From: CAVYEM01 sp963767635
GTDB taxonomy: Bacteria > Vulcanimicrobiota > Vulcanimicrobiia > Vulcanimicrobiales > Vulcanimicrobiaceae
Assembly: GCA_963767635.1 (NCBI GenBank)
Contig: CAVYEM010000001.1
Span: 186,001-250,000 of the forward strand
DNA length: 64,000 nucleotides
Direction of reading: 5' to 3'
Made by a program: the position numbers and the translations under genes. The notes under the pieces are model-generated. The model made no database searches. It saw nothing but the letters and a program-made list of their open reading frames with translations, and was not told the origin of the DNA. Shown one piece after another: positions 42,373 to 50,816 of the stretch. Each line of letters opens with the position of its first letter. The first letter of the stretch is position 1.

Positions 42373-43598
42373 TTGCCCACGGCTCCGTTCTCTGCGCGCG
42401 AAGCGGATTGCTGGAAGTGCGGTTGCCCGGCGCTGCCGTCGGCCACGGTGTGCGCGTGCAGAGTGCACACGGCGAAATAACGGGTATCGTCACCGCTTTA
42501 CACGACGGCTGCGCCATCGTGGCAGCGCACGATGTACTCGAAGGAGTGCGCGCCGGCGATGCCGTGTGCACGGATCCGGCGGCTCTTGCGATGCTGCTGG
42601 GAACCATGGCGCTGGGCCGCAGCTTCGATGCGCGCGGCAACGCACTGGACGGCGGGCCGCCGCTGCAAGGCCGCTCGCGATCGCTCGCGGTCCGTCCTCC
42701 ACAACCTTGGCAGCGCGCGCCGATACGCGCGCCGTTTTGGACCGGAATTCGCGCCGTCGACGCGTTGCTTACGATCGGCCGCGGCGCGCGCGTCGGCGTC
42801 TTCGGCGCTCCCGGCTGCGGCAAATCGACGATCGTGGAACTGCTGGTGCGAGGATCCGCCGCGGATGCGGTCGTCGTCGCGCTCATTGGCGAGCGTGGCC
42901 GTGAAGCGCAGGAATGGATGAGCGGCGCGGGGCCGTGGGCGTCAATCGTTTGCGCGACGGGCGACCGCAGCGCGGCCGAACGCGTACGCGCGGCGCGCGT
43001 CGCAATGGCGCACGCGCACGCATTACGCGCGAGCGGTTTGCACGTGCTGCTCGTGCTCGATAGTTTGGCGCGTTTAGCCACCGCTTTGCGCGAGATCGCG
43101 GTTTCCGCAGGGGAGCCGGTCGGACGCGGCGGATATCCCGCGAGCGTTTTTGCCGAGCTGGCCGGCTACGTCGAAGTCGCCGGCACGTCGCCACGCGGAT
43201 CGATCACGCTTGTTGCGACGGTGCTCTCCGACGGCGACGAGCGCGATCCGGTCAGCGAATGCGCGCGCGCGCTCTTGGACGGGCACATTCAACTCTCGCC
43301 GGTGCTTGCAAATGCCGGACGGTATCCCGCGATCGACGTCCCGGCGAGTGCCAGCCGAACGATGCATGCGGTCATTTCTGAGCCGCATTCCGAAGACGGC
43401 AGGCTGGTGCGCGGCGCGATCGCGCGTCTGGCCGAAACGGCCGATGCGCGCGCCCTGGGCCTGGGCGCCGGCGGCGATCGCGATTCGGCAGCCGCGCAAG
43501 AGTCCGCGATCGCAGCCTTCCTACAGCAAGGCAAACGGCCGGAAACGCCGTCCGGGACGCTATTGGCCCTGCACGCTCTTGCCGATACGTTGAGGTGA
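42369..43598 (+). CDS. fliI: Type III export ATPase FliI
   Basis: A 409-residue F1-beta-like ATPase driving substrate unfolding at the export gate. It has an N-terminal beta barrel, GTMALGRSFDARGNALDGGP, PFWTGIRAVDALLTIGRGAR, Walker A GAPGCGKST (146-154), IGERGREAQEWM, the Walker B/DSLAR stretch LLVLDSLARLATALREIAVS, AGEPVGRGGYPASVFAELAG, and the DPVSECARALLDGHIQLSP block. Compared with typical FliI, the DS-(V/L)-(T)-R-(F)-A motif is slightly changed, but catalytic residues are present. It overlaps fliH by four bases. Confidence 0.93.
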   Translation: MIAHGSVLCARSGLLEVRLPGAAVGHGVRVQSAHGEITGIVTALHDGCAIVAAHDVLEGVRAGDAVCTDPAALAMLLGTMALGRSFDARGNALDGGPPLQGRSRSLAVRPPQPWQRAPIRAPFWTGIRAVDALLTIGRGARVGVFGAPGCGKSTIVELLVRGSAADAVVVALIGERGREAQEWMSGAGPWASIVCATGDRSAAERVRAARVAMAHAHALRASGLHVLLVLDSLARLATALREIAVSAGEPVGRGGYPASVFAELAGYVEVAGTSPRGSITLVATVLSDGDERDPVSECARALLDGHIQLSPVLANAGRYPAIDVPASASRTMHAVISEPHSEDGRLVRGAIARLAETADARALGLGAGGDRDSAAAQESAIAAFLQQGKRPETPSGTLLALHALADTLR

Positions 43599-43602
43599 AG
43601 CC

Positions 43603-44148
43603 ATGAATCTGTTGACCGACATCACTGCGGTAACGCGGCGCATTGCCGAGATCACCGGAGAGCCTGCTCAGGCTCTCGCCCAGCCATTGCCGGGAGCACC
43701 AGGCTCGTTTGCCTCTATGGTCACCAGCGCCATGAGCGCCGCCCCTAGCACGGCTGCGCCGCCGCAAATCGACCGGCTCGTGCATATGAACGCCGATGCG
43801 GCGGGCGTGGATCCTGCGCTTGTAAAGGCCATTATAGCGAACGAGTCCGGCTTCGACGCAAACGCCACTTCTCCGACGGGGGCGCAAGGTCTCATGCAGC
43901 TCGAGCCGGGTACCGCTGCCCAACTCGGCGTTGCCGATGCGTACGATCCCGCGCAAAATATTGCAGGCGGCACGCGTTACATTGGGGGCCTCTTGGAGCG
44001 TTTCCATGGTGACCTCCGTCTAGCGGTCGCCGCATACAATGCAGGGCCGGGGGCGGTCGAGAAGTATGGCGGTGTTCCTCCGTATGCCGAAACGCGAAAC
44101 TACGTCGAGAACGTCCTCGGCAGCTACACAAAGTACAAAACGCAGTAG
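43603..44148 (+). CDS. Lytic transglycosylase (SLT domain) of the export cluster
   Basis: A 181-residue protein. Residues 55-175 form an SLT lysozyme-like domain: ALVKAIIANESGFDANATSP with catalytic Glu81, TGAQGLMQLEPGTAAQLGV, PAQNIAGGTRYIGGLLERF, AVAAYNAGPGAVEKYGG. No signal peptide is evident, so it may be exported by the type III system itself, as FlgJ is. It starts four bases after fliI and probably opens the peptidoglycan for the rod. It replaces the role of FlgJ in this cluster. Confidence 0.88.
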   Translation: MNLLTDITAVTRRIAEITGEPAQALAQPLPGAPGSFASMVTSAMSAAPSTAAPPQIDRLVHMNADAAGVDPALVKAIIANESGFDANATSPTGAQGLMQLEPGTAAQLGVADAYDPAQNIAGGTRYIGGLLERFHGDLRLAVAAYNAGPGAVEKYGGVPPYAETRNYVENVLGSYTKYKTQ

Positions 44149-45715
44149 CGTCGCGGCGCTCGTTGCGGCGCTGCTGTTTGCATGTTGCTGTGCATCCGCG
44201 CATGCGGACGTTCCCACGCTCAAAGACGTGCTCGCCGCGCGGCGAGCGGCGCTCGTGGCGCTGCACGTGCATGCTCCCCAAACGCTGGAAGTGACGGGTT
44301 CGATCGTCGGAGCCGGTTTGAACGGGTCGTTTCACAGTTGGAACGGGCCGAAGGGCGAGCGGTATGACGAGTGGATTGGCATACGGTTTGAGTCGATGCT
44401 GCGCGTGGGCGACCGGCAATTCGCACTGGACGAGAACGGCAACGTGCGCAGGCTGCAGGGCCTGCTGCTGCAGCGCCGGCGCACCGAAGACTTCATCGAC
44501 GACGACGGTTTCGTCACGCAGCCGCAGTACGATAAGTTTTTAGGCCTGGTCGATCTTCCCGGCGGGCGCTCCGCTTACGAAATCGAAGTGAGCCCGCCGC
44601 GCGGACTGGTTGAAACGATCGCTTTGGACCAGCGCACGCTGATGCTCGATCGCATCAGCTACGACGACGAAGACGGCACGTCGACCGCGGATTATTTCGA
44701 CTACCGCGTTTTCGCCGGCGCGCTCGTTCCGCAAAAAGAAATCGACTCAAACGGCGATCACGGCTTCGACCTGGAGCGCGTCGCGCAGAACATCGTCGTC
44801 GATCGCGCTATTGATCCATCGCTCTTTACCATTCCGAGCAACACCCAGATCGACGCTGCTTCGCCCGTCACCGTTCCGCTCGAGGAGCACGCTCGGCACT
44901 TCTATACGCGCGTGCGCATTCGTGGGCACGACTACACGTTTCTGGTGGATACCGGGGCTCAAGCGGTGGTCGTGGATTCCCGCGTAGCCGCGCAGGTCGG
45001 CCTGCGGCCGCAAGGGCGGCTGGAAGTAGCCGGAGCGCAGCGTACCGGCGGCATGGGAATAGCGCCGATCGAAGGCATTCAAATCGGTTCCGCGCGCTTG
45101 CCGATCCGAATGGTGACGGTGCTGAATTTACGCAACGTAACGGGATCGTTCCAGACGGACGGCGTCCTCGGATATCCGTTTTTTGCCTCCGCAGAGGTGA
45201 CGTTCGACGCCATGCACCATACGATGACGTTCGCAAAGCCCGGAGGGCTGCATGTCGGCGGTCAAGCGGTACCGTTGGACGTGGACCGTCAGCTCGTCGA
45301 AGTGCACGGTAAAGTCGACGGCATCGACGGGCGTTTCGTGATCGATACCGGCAACAGCGGTGAACTGCTGCTGTTTTCGCCGTTCGTGAAAGCCCATCCG
45401 GATTTGCTCCCGATCGGCGATCGACAGTTTGCCAACAGCTACGGCGTGGGTGGCGCGGCGCAAGCGTTATACACGATCGTCGACGAGTTGGACATGGGTT
45501 CGTACCGCTTCTTCAACCGTTATTCCAACGTCATGCTTTCCCAGCAGGGCGCGTTTGCGGATCGGTTCGATGCGGGGAACATCGGCATAGGGATCTTGCG
45601 CAATCTCGTCGTGACGTTCGACGTGGCGAACGCAAAAATGTACACGACGGAATCTTCGGCGTTCGACGACGGCCGGTTTCGCTCGCGCACGGAAACGTTA
45701 ACAATTCCCTATTAG
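44084..45715 (+). CDS. Secreted protein with two retropepsin-like aspartyl protease domains
   Basis: About 543 residues. The signal peptide (KRSSVAALVAALLFACCCAS, ending AHA) is preceded by about 20 residues if ATG 44084 is used, a start that overlaps the transglycosylase by 65 bp. Residues 40-255 resemble an outer-membrane lipoprotein-carrier-like region. Two pepsin-retroviral type half-domains follow, each with the catalytic DTG: YTFLVDTGAQAVVVDS and GRFVIDTGNSGELLLF, each with downstream GVLGYPFF/GNIGIGILRN flap-side motifs. Each could dimerise within the chain to make one active site. It lies in the middle of the export cluster; its role there is unknown. Confidence 0.8.
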   Translation: MPKRETTSRTSSAATQSTKRSSVAALVAALLFACCCASAHADVPTLKDVLAARRAALVALHVHAPQTLEVTGSIVGAGLNGSFHSWNGPKGERYDEWIGIRFESMLRVGDRQFALDENGNVRRLQGLLLQRRRTEDFIDDDGFVTQPQYDKFLGLVDLPGGRSAYEIEVSPPRGLVETIALDQRTLMLDRISYDDEDGTSTADYFDYRVFAGALVPQKEIDSNGDHGFDLERVAQNIVVDRAIDPSLFTIPSNTQIDAASPVTVPLEEHARHFYTRVRIRGHDYTFLVDTGAQAVVVDSRVAAQVGLRPQGRLEVAGAQRTGGMGIAPIEGIQIGSARLPIRMVTVLNLRNVTGSFQTDGVLGYPFFASAEVTFDAMHHTMTFAKPGGLHVGGQAVPLDVDRQLVEVHGKVDGIDGRFVIDTGNSGELLLFSPFVKAHPDLLPIGDRQFANSYGVGGAAQALYTIVDELDMGSYRFFNRYSNVMLSQQGAFADRFDAGNIGIGILRNLVVTFDVANAKMYTTESSAFDDGRFRSRTETLTIPY

Positions 45716-45747
45716 CGCCGCCATCGACGCGCCGTAGGCTATCGTCC

Positions 45748-46299
45748 ATGACGATAACCGAGCATTTGAACTTGAGCGTCCTGAGCGCGCCGATCGCCTC
45801 GGTGGATCGGCGGGCGCTCTCACAAGCGTGGTATTCGGCGCTGTATGGCGATCGCAACGGCAGTTCCGGAACGGGCGCAACGCTGCAAAAAATGCAGCCG
45901 CAAAGCGCAACGTCCGTACGCAAACCGCAGGGCCGGCATAAAGACGCGGCGCACGGGCGCTCACCCGCGCTTCCCACAGCGACGCGGCGAACGAAGGCGA
46001 GCGCTCATTGGACGTGCGATGCCGACCGCCGTACTCGGCGTTCTCCGTTGGCGGAAAAAATTCAGCGAACGTTTGTTCGTCCCCATCGTCCGGCGCGTCG
46101 CGCGTGCTTCGATCTCGAAGGGCGGCACGGCCGCGTGCAGATCGTCCTGCAGTCGCACGGTTCGCGACTCACGCTCGTTGCGCTGTGCGCGCCGGCAGCC
46201 GCGCAAGAGGTTGCACGTGCACTGGCCCAGGTACGCTATGCGCTTGCGCAACGCGGCATCGAACTGCACGCTGCAACGCGGGAGCACGCATCATGCTGA
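45748..46299 (+). CDS. FliK-like (hook-length control C-domain) candidate
   Basis: A 183-residue protein. The first 125 residues are low-complexity and basic. The last 60 (LEGRHGRVQIVLQSHGSRLT, LVALCAPAAAQEVARALAQV, RYALAQRGIELH) follow the pattern of the FliK/HrpP C-terminal domain (G-x-V-x-(I/V)-x-L-x-x-x-G-x-x-L-x-(L/V) ... L-x-x-L-R-x-x-L-x-x-x-G-(I/L)). It lies just before the rod-protein gene and overlaps its start. In flagella such proteins signal the substrate switch to FlhB. The match is weak; position helps. Confidence 0.45.
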   Translation: MTITEHLNLSVLSAPIASVDRRALSQAWYSALYGDRNGSSGTGATLQKMQPQSATSVRKPQGRHKDAAHGRSPALPTATRRTKASAHWTCDADRRTRRSPLAEKIQRTFVRPHRPARRACFDLEGRHGRVQIVLQSHGSRLTLVALCAPAAAQEVARALAQVRYALAQRGIELHAATREHASC

Positions 46300-47012
46300 T
46301 ATCGAATGCGACGACGCGCGCGCTGAACGACATCCAGACGCGCGAGCGCGACGTGTTGGAGGCGTACGTCTCCGGCGCCTTGCCGAGCAGCGGCGACGTC
46401 GCCGAAGTTCCTGGTTACGCGTACACCACTGACGCACTTTTTGCCGCGCCGCCGCAGGACGCCTATTTCGTTACCGAAGACGAACGCGGCCGCCGCATTT
46501 TTACGCGGGACGGTTCCTTTGCGCTCAAAGACGGAGTGCTGGTCGACGAGCAAGGACGTCCGATCCAGGGCTACCGCGACGATGGCGCCGCCCTCGCGCC
46601 GCTGCAAGCCGACCCGGTGGACGTCGCTCTCGGGTTTACCGAAGGGGCGCGCATCGAAGCCGACGGAGCGGTCACGTACGAGAGAACGGTGGTCGATCCC
46701 AAAACCGGGCGCCGGCAAGCGCAGCAAGTCTCGCTTGGACGCGTGGCACTGGCCAGATTTGCACCCGGATCAAAATTGCAATCCGTCGATCCGCAACACG
46801 TTTGCGCTTCGCCCGGCGTTGCGCCGCATCTGGGAAGGGCGGGCGATGGGAATTTCGGGGCGATCGTTCCGCACGCGCGCGCCGGCAGCGGCGTCGATTT
46901 GGATGTGGGACTACAGCGTCTGGAGGAAGCGTATCTCGCGCTCGACGCGATTCGCGCCGCCGCCAAGGCGCACGGCACCATTGAAAAAACCGCGATGGAT
47001 CTGCTCAAATGA
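46293..47012 (+). CDS. FlgF/FlgG-type rod protein (divergent, short)
   Basis: A 239-residue protein. The core block DAYFVTEDERGRRIFTRDGS, FALKDGVLVDEQGRPIQGYR is the FlgF/FlgG (FlgE-like) domain signature. The C-terminus GVDLDVGLQRLEEAYLALDA, IRAAAKAHGTIEKTAMDLLK is the D0 helix of rod/hook proteins. The N-terminus MLISNATTRALNDIQTRERD is only loosely like the usual NNLANV helix. It should form the distal rod or a short axial tube. It overlaps the FliK-like gene and the FliM-like gene by a few bases. Confidence 0.75.
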   Translation: MLISNATTRALNDIQTRERDVLEAYVSGALPSSGDVAEVPGYAYTTDALFAAPPQDAYFVTEDERGRRIFTRDGSFALKDGVLVDEQGRPIQGYRDDGAALAPLQADPVDVALGFTEGARIEADGAVTYERTVVDPKTGRRQAQQVSLGRVALARFAPGSKLQSVDPQHVCASPGVAPHLGRAGDGNFGAIVPHARAGSGVDLDVGLQRLEEAYLALDAIRAAAKAHGTIEKTAMDLLK

Positions 47013-47791
47013 CGGCTGCCCTCGTGTTCGAGCGCAACGCGCAGCTCCTCGATGGACGGCGCGTGCGCCGCGGCATATTCCGGCGGCGCTCGTGCCTGCC
47101 GGTAAGCGCCGCATGCGTGGTTGCTAACGGCGTGCGGGAAACGCTCGCGACGCTGCTGTGCGCGCCTGTATCGTTGCGCCTGCTCGAGCCGTCGATTCCC
47201 ACGGCGCCGGCGTGGGCGGCGATTTGCGCAGGGGCGCAAGTGTACGGGGTGTGCGGGCCGGTCGCGGATGCCGCGTTCGTGCTGCGGCCGGGCGACGCGC
47301 TCGCGCTGGCGGCGTCCGCATTTGGAGAAGGACCCGGAGACGCGCGCTCGCTCTCGCCGCTGGAAAGCGAGGTTGTGGTGCGCGCGCTTCGTGCAATTTC
47401 GGGCTCCTTGAGCGCGGTCTGCGGACGAGAAATATCCGTACTCGAACGGATTCTTGACATTAGCGATTATGTGACCTATTTCGAACTGCTCGTCGAGCGG
47501 CCCGTGAGTCTGCGGCTGGGCGTGGCGCTCTCACGCGACCCTTCCCCGCGCGCATCCCAGACGCTGACCATCGCGGATCTGCTGGACGTGCAGATCGAAG
47601 TGTCGGCGGAGTTTGCGCGCGGGCAACTGAGCGGTGGCGCGTTCCTAGACTTACGCTCGGGAACCGACGTGCCGATGAAGACAAGAGTGGGAGAAAAGGG
47701 ACTGCTCAAAGCCGGTGCGACCGTCCTGGCTCACGGCCAATGCGGCGCGCTCGGTGAGCGCAACGCGCTGATTGTCAGCGCAACACCATAA
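47009..47791 (+). CDS. FliM/SctQ-like C-ring protein with one SpoA domain
   Basis: A 260-residue protein. The C-terminal 75 residues form a SpoA (FliM/FliN C-terminal) domain: IADLLDVQIEVSAEFARGQL, SGGAFLDLRSGTDVPMKTRV and LKAGATVLAHGQCGALGERN. The middle (LSPLESEVVVRALRAISGSL) may correspond to the FliM middle domain. The N-terminal CheY-binding motif of FliM (EIDxLL-like) is absent; the protein begins MTAALVFERNAQLLDGRRVR. It therefore resembles T3SS SctQ more than a chemotaxis-controlled switch. It precedes fliN by about 20 bp. Confidence 0.72.
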   Translation: MTAALVFERNAQLLDGRRVRRGIFRRRSCLPVSAACVVANGVRETLATLLCAPVSLRLLEPSIPTAPAWAAICAGAQVYGVCGPVADAAFVLRPGDALALAASAFGEGPGDARSLSPLESEVVVRALRAISGSLSAVCGREISVLERILDISDYVTYFELLVERPVSLRLGVALSRDPSPRASQTLTIADLLDVQIEVSAEFARGQLSGGAFLDLRSGTDVPMKTRVGEKGLLKAGATVLAHGQCGALGERNALIVSATP

Positions 47792-47811
47792 AGGATGAGT
47801 AAAGAACGACG

Positions 47812-48093
47812 ATGATGGCGGAACACAGAACCAACGGTAGTCTTCCAGATCAGCAAAATTTGGATCTGCTGATGAACGTGCCGCTGCAGATCACCGCGGA
47901 ACTGGGCAAATGTAAAATGCCGGTTGCCGAAATTCTCAAGCTCGGTACGGGATCGATCGTGGAACTCGACCGTTTGGCGGGTGGACCGGTCGACCTCTTG
48001 GTCAACGACAAGTTGGTTGCGCGCGGCGAAGTGGTCGCAATCGACGAGAACTTCGGCGTTCGAGTGACGGAGCTGATTCAGAAGCCGGCTTAA
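47812..48093 (+). CDS. fliN: C-ring protein FliN
   Basis: A 93-residue single SpoA-domain protein: NLDLLMNVPLQITAELGKCK, MPVAEILKLGTGSIVELDRL, AGGPVDLLVNDKLVARGEVV, AIDENFGVRVTELIQ. This is the near-consensus FliN core, much better conserved than its FliM-like neighbour. It forms the base of the C-ring and docks FliH/FliI. It is the last gene of this block; convergent anti-sigma gene follows 15 bp later. Confidence 0.93.
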   Translation: MMAEHRTNGSLPDQQNLDLLMNVPLQITAELGKCKMPVAEILKLGTGSIVELDRLAGGPVDLLVNDKLVARGEVVAIDENFGVRVTELIQKPA

Positions 48094-48107
48094 ACGGCGT
48101 ATCGGCG

Positions 48108-48803
48108 TCAGGACAGCTTTGCGAGAAACACCGGCTTGCTCGTCGGCTGTTTGCTTCCGCCTGCGGGCTCGAGGCTTACGGCGACGGCGGCGATGCCGCG
48201 AGCGTCTACCGGCAATCGCAACAGCGCGACGCCGTGGCGTGGCACGAAGGTTACCGAAGGCGTTACTTTGGTCGCACCCTTGCGCAGCGTCCAGGCTTGA
48301 TACACTTTACCTTTCGGCGGCGCCGGCATGGTGCGCATGGCAATGTACACGCGGTCGCCGCTCTTGACGATTTCACCGCCTTTGACGTGATACTGCCGCG
48401 CTGTGGGAGCGACCATGTCGGACAGGATCGCGGTTTCCCGCGCCAACTGACGATCGTTCTGATGCGCCTGATGCAGCAGCGATGCGTATAAGCCGCCGAA
48501 CACGGCCGCAATCACCAGACATGCAGCCGCGAGCGCATACGCCGGCCAAAGGTTGAAGCGCTGCGGCGTGCCGTTTACCCTGCGAAGAATGCGCCGTTTT
48601 AGCGTGGGACTGGCTTTGGGCGACGAGGATGGATCCTGGGCGCCGATCGGGAGTACGGCGGCAACTTCTTTGAATCGCCGGTACTCTTGCGCGCACGCTT
48701 CGCACTGCGCGATGTGCTCGCGCACCCTGCGCGCGTCCGCTTCGTCGAGCGCGCCGAGCGCGTACAGCGCCACGTCGTCCAGCATCGCGTCGTGATCGTT
48801 CAT
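48108..48803 (-). CDS. Anti-sigma factor (zinc-finger + RskA C-terminal domain)
   Basis: A 231-residue single-pass membrane protein. The cytoplasmic anti-sigma domain (MNDHDAMLDDVALYALGALD, REHIAQCEACAQEYRRF) carries the H-x3-C-x2-C zinc motif. A membrane helix (AYALAAACLVIAAVFGGLYA) follows, and the outer RskA-type domain contains GDRVYIAMRTMPAPPKGKVY then QAWTLRKG. It would hold the co-encoded ECF sigma factor inactive until a periplasmic signal triggers release. The start overlaps the sigma-factor stop (ATGA), so both are made together. Confidence 0.9.
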   Translation of the reverse strand: MNDHDAMLDDVALYALGALDEADARRVREHIAQCEACAQEYRRFKEVAAVLPIGAQDPSSSPKASPTLKRRILRRVNGTPQRFNLWPAYALAAACLVIAAVFGGLYASLLHQAHQNDRQLARETAILSDMVAPTARQYHVKGGEIVKSGDRVYIAMRTMPAPPKGKVYQAWTLRKGATKVTPSVTFVPRHGVALLRLPVDARGIAAVAVSLEPAGGSKQPTSKPVFLAKLS

Positions 48804-49342
48804 GCGGACCCCGCCGAGTCGAGCGTTGCGCGCAATTGTTGCAAGCCGGTGCGGATGCGCGTCTTTACCGTGCCGAGCGGGACCCCGGTCCGTTCGGCGA
48901 TCCTTTGCTGCGTGAGCCCACTGAAGAATGCGAGTTCGATGAGATCGCGCTGATGGGACGGCAGATTCGCTAAAGCGGAGTGTACGGCCGCCGCGTCGAT
49001 ATGAGAAAAGGCGCTGTCCTCCACGTCCTCGTCGGAGCGCATTTCGAACAGCGACTGCACCGGCTGCCGCGACTTCGTGCGAAGGGTGTCTAAACAGCGG
49101 TTTCGCGTGACGCGCCCGAGCCACGCCGCCAGGTTTCCGCCGTGGAAGCCGTGGGGAGCGCTCCAAACCTTCAGAAAAACCGACTGCGTGGCATCTTCGG
49201 CAGCCGAAACGTCAGCCAGCACGCGCATCGCGATACCGTATACCAGCTGGTGATACCGGTCGTAGAGCGCTTCAAACGCGCCGACATCGCGAGCTCGTAC
49301 GCTCTCCATCAGTCTGCGCGTCGTCTTCCACCAAAAATTCAT
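48800..49342 (-). CDS. ECF (sigma-70 family) sigma factor
   Basis: A 180-residue two-domain ECF sigma factor. Region 2 reads DVGAFEALYDRYHQLVYGIA, MRVLADVSAAEDATQSVFLK and VWSAPHGF; region 4 reads LPSHQRDLIELAFFSGLTQQ, RIAERTGVPLGTVKTRIRTG. The start at ATG 49342 (MNFWWKTTRRLMESVRARD) keeps helix one; ATG 49309 is an alternative. It is expressed with its membrane anti-sigma factor and divergent from a TPR protein 60 bp away, followed by DUF4331 and a TonB receptor. These may be its targets. Confidence 0.9.
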   Translation of the reverse strand: MNFWWKTTRRLMESVRARDVGAFEALYDRYHQLVYGIAMRVLADVSAAEDATQSVFLKVWSAPHGFHGGNLAAWLGRVTRNRCLDTLRTKSRQPVQSLFEMRSDEDVEDSAFSHIDAAAVHSALANLPSHQRDLIELAFFSGLTQQRIAERTGVPLGTVKTRIRTGLQQLRATLDSAGSA

Positions 49343-49403
49343 TCGCTTCACCGGCTTTCTCAACCTCGGAGGTAAACGCCATGTCTGCATCCGTGGATTG
49401 AGC

Positions 49404-50798
49404 ATGCTCTCGTCCAATCCAAACGCCTTGGCGCGGCGTTGTACGCCGAATGCACAAGGCGCTTCGATAAGACCGCGGTTCTTGGCGAACCGGAGTTGGC
49501 TCGTGGTCGCGGCGGTCGCTTTTGTCGCCATCGCCGCTTGGCCGTTTTTGGGCATGCAGCAGGCGAACGCTTCGCACGCGTACGTTGCGCCCGTACTGCC
49601 GGATTATTCCTATCGCGACGAAACGGTTGCGTTCTACGAGCGGCAGGTGCGGGAAGACCGGCAGGATCAGATCAGCGCGGCGGTGCTCGCCGCTCAATAC
49701 ATGCAGCGGTATCGCGAAAACTTGGACGTGGGCGATATTCTCCGTGCGGTGTATCAGGGCAAGCGCGCCTTGCGGTTGCAGCCGCAAAACAACAACGGCG
49801 CGCTGGAAGTGCTCGCCTCGGCGTATTATGCTTTGCACGACTTCGAGGTGGCCTACCGGTACGAAGCGGCTGCTCATCAGGAGCGGCCCGACGATTCCAA
49901 CGCGCCGGCGCAGATGGCGCTGCTTCAAATGGAGCTGGGCCGGTATGAGGCGGCGCGCAAAGACATCGCCGTTGCGCGGGCTATCAAAAACGATCCAGGT
50001 GTTTGGGCGGCCCAGGCGCGTTATGACGAACTGACCGGAGATCTCGCCACAGCGCGGCAGCTGATGGGCGAGGCGGCCCAGCGATCCGACGAAGTGATCG
50101 ATAATTCTGCAGAATCACGCGCGTGGTATCACTACCGCCTCGGAGAGATGGCGTTTTCCGCGGGCGACGTTTCTACGGCTCTCTCGCAGGAACGGACGGC
50201 GATCGCGCAGTTTCCGAATTTCGAAATGGCGTATCGGGCGCTGGCGCGGTTTTGCTGGGGGTTAAAAGACTGGCATTGCGCCCTACAGGCCGCTACGAGT
50301 GGCGCGCAAATCGTTCCGGATCCTGAAACGCTGGGCTATAAATCGGACGCACAAAGGGCGTTAGGCGATTTCGAGGGCGCCCGGCAAACGCAGCAGTTGA
50401 TTTTTGCCGTTGAACGCATCGGCAATGCGTATCACATCAGCGATCGGCTGCTTTCGGTATATTACGCCGAACACGGCGTGCGTTTGCGCGACGCTTTGGC
50501 GATCGCACGTCGGGAAGTGCGCCGGCGGGGCGACGAAATTCAAGCACAAGACACTCTGGCATGGGCGGCGGCCATGGACGGACACTGGACGCAAGCGTAC
50601 CGCGCAATGCGCCAAGCCGTTCGCTATCGCACGCAAGACTCGCGCATCCTCTACCATGCTGGCGTCATCGAACGCCATTTCGCGCATCGCGAACGCGCCA
50701 GGGCGTATATGAGGCAGGCGCTGCGTCTCAATCCCCACTTCGATCCGTATTACGCCGATGCTGCGCGGCTGGCTCTTCAGCAACTCTCGCAATCGTAA
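49404..50798 (+). CDS. TPR-repeat protein, membrane-anchored
   Basis: About 464 residues. After a 30-residue N-terminus, one hydrophobic segment (WLVVAAVAFVAIAAWPFLGM) acts as a signal anchor. The rest is helical repeats, for example ALEVLASAYYALHDFEVAYR, APAQMALLQMELGRYEAARK, AWYHYRLGEMAFSAGDVSTA and RILYHAGVIERHFAHRERAR, which fit TPR units. ATG 49404 is listed; TTG 49398 is possible. The DUF4331 gene follows 18 bp later. It probably scaffolds an envelope complex. Confidence 0.82.
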   Translation: MLSSNPNALARRCTPNAQGASIRPRFLANRSWLVVAAVAFVAIAAWPFLGMQQANASHAYVAPVLPDYSYRDETVAFYERQVREDRQDQISAAVLAAQYMQRYRENLDVGDILRAVYQGKRALRLQPQNNNGALEVLASAYYALHDFEVAYRYEAAAHQERPDDSNAPAQMALLQMELGRYEAARKDIAVARAIKNDPGVWAAQARYDELTGDLATARQLMGEAAQRSDEVIDNSAESRAWYHYRLGEMAFSAGDVSTALSQERTAIAQFPNFEMAYRALARFCWGLKDWHCALQAATSGAQIVPDPETLGYKSDAQRALGDFEGARQTQQLIFAVERIGNAYHISDRLLSVYYAEHGVRLRDALAIARREVRRRGDEIQAQDTLAWAAAMDGHWTQAYRAMRQAVRYRTQDSRILYHAGVIERHFAHRERARAYMRQALRLNPHFDPYYADAARLALQQLSQS

Positions 50799-50816
50799 TT
50801 CTCGAAAGGGACACTG

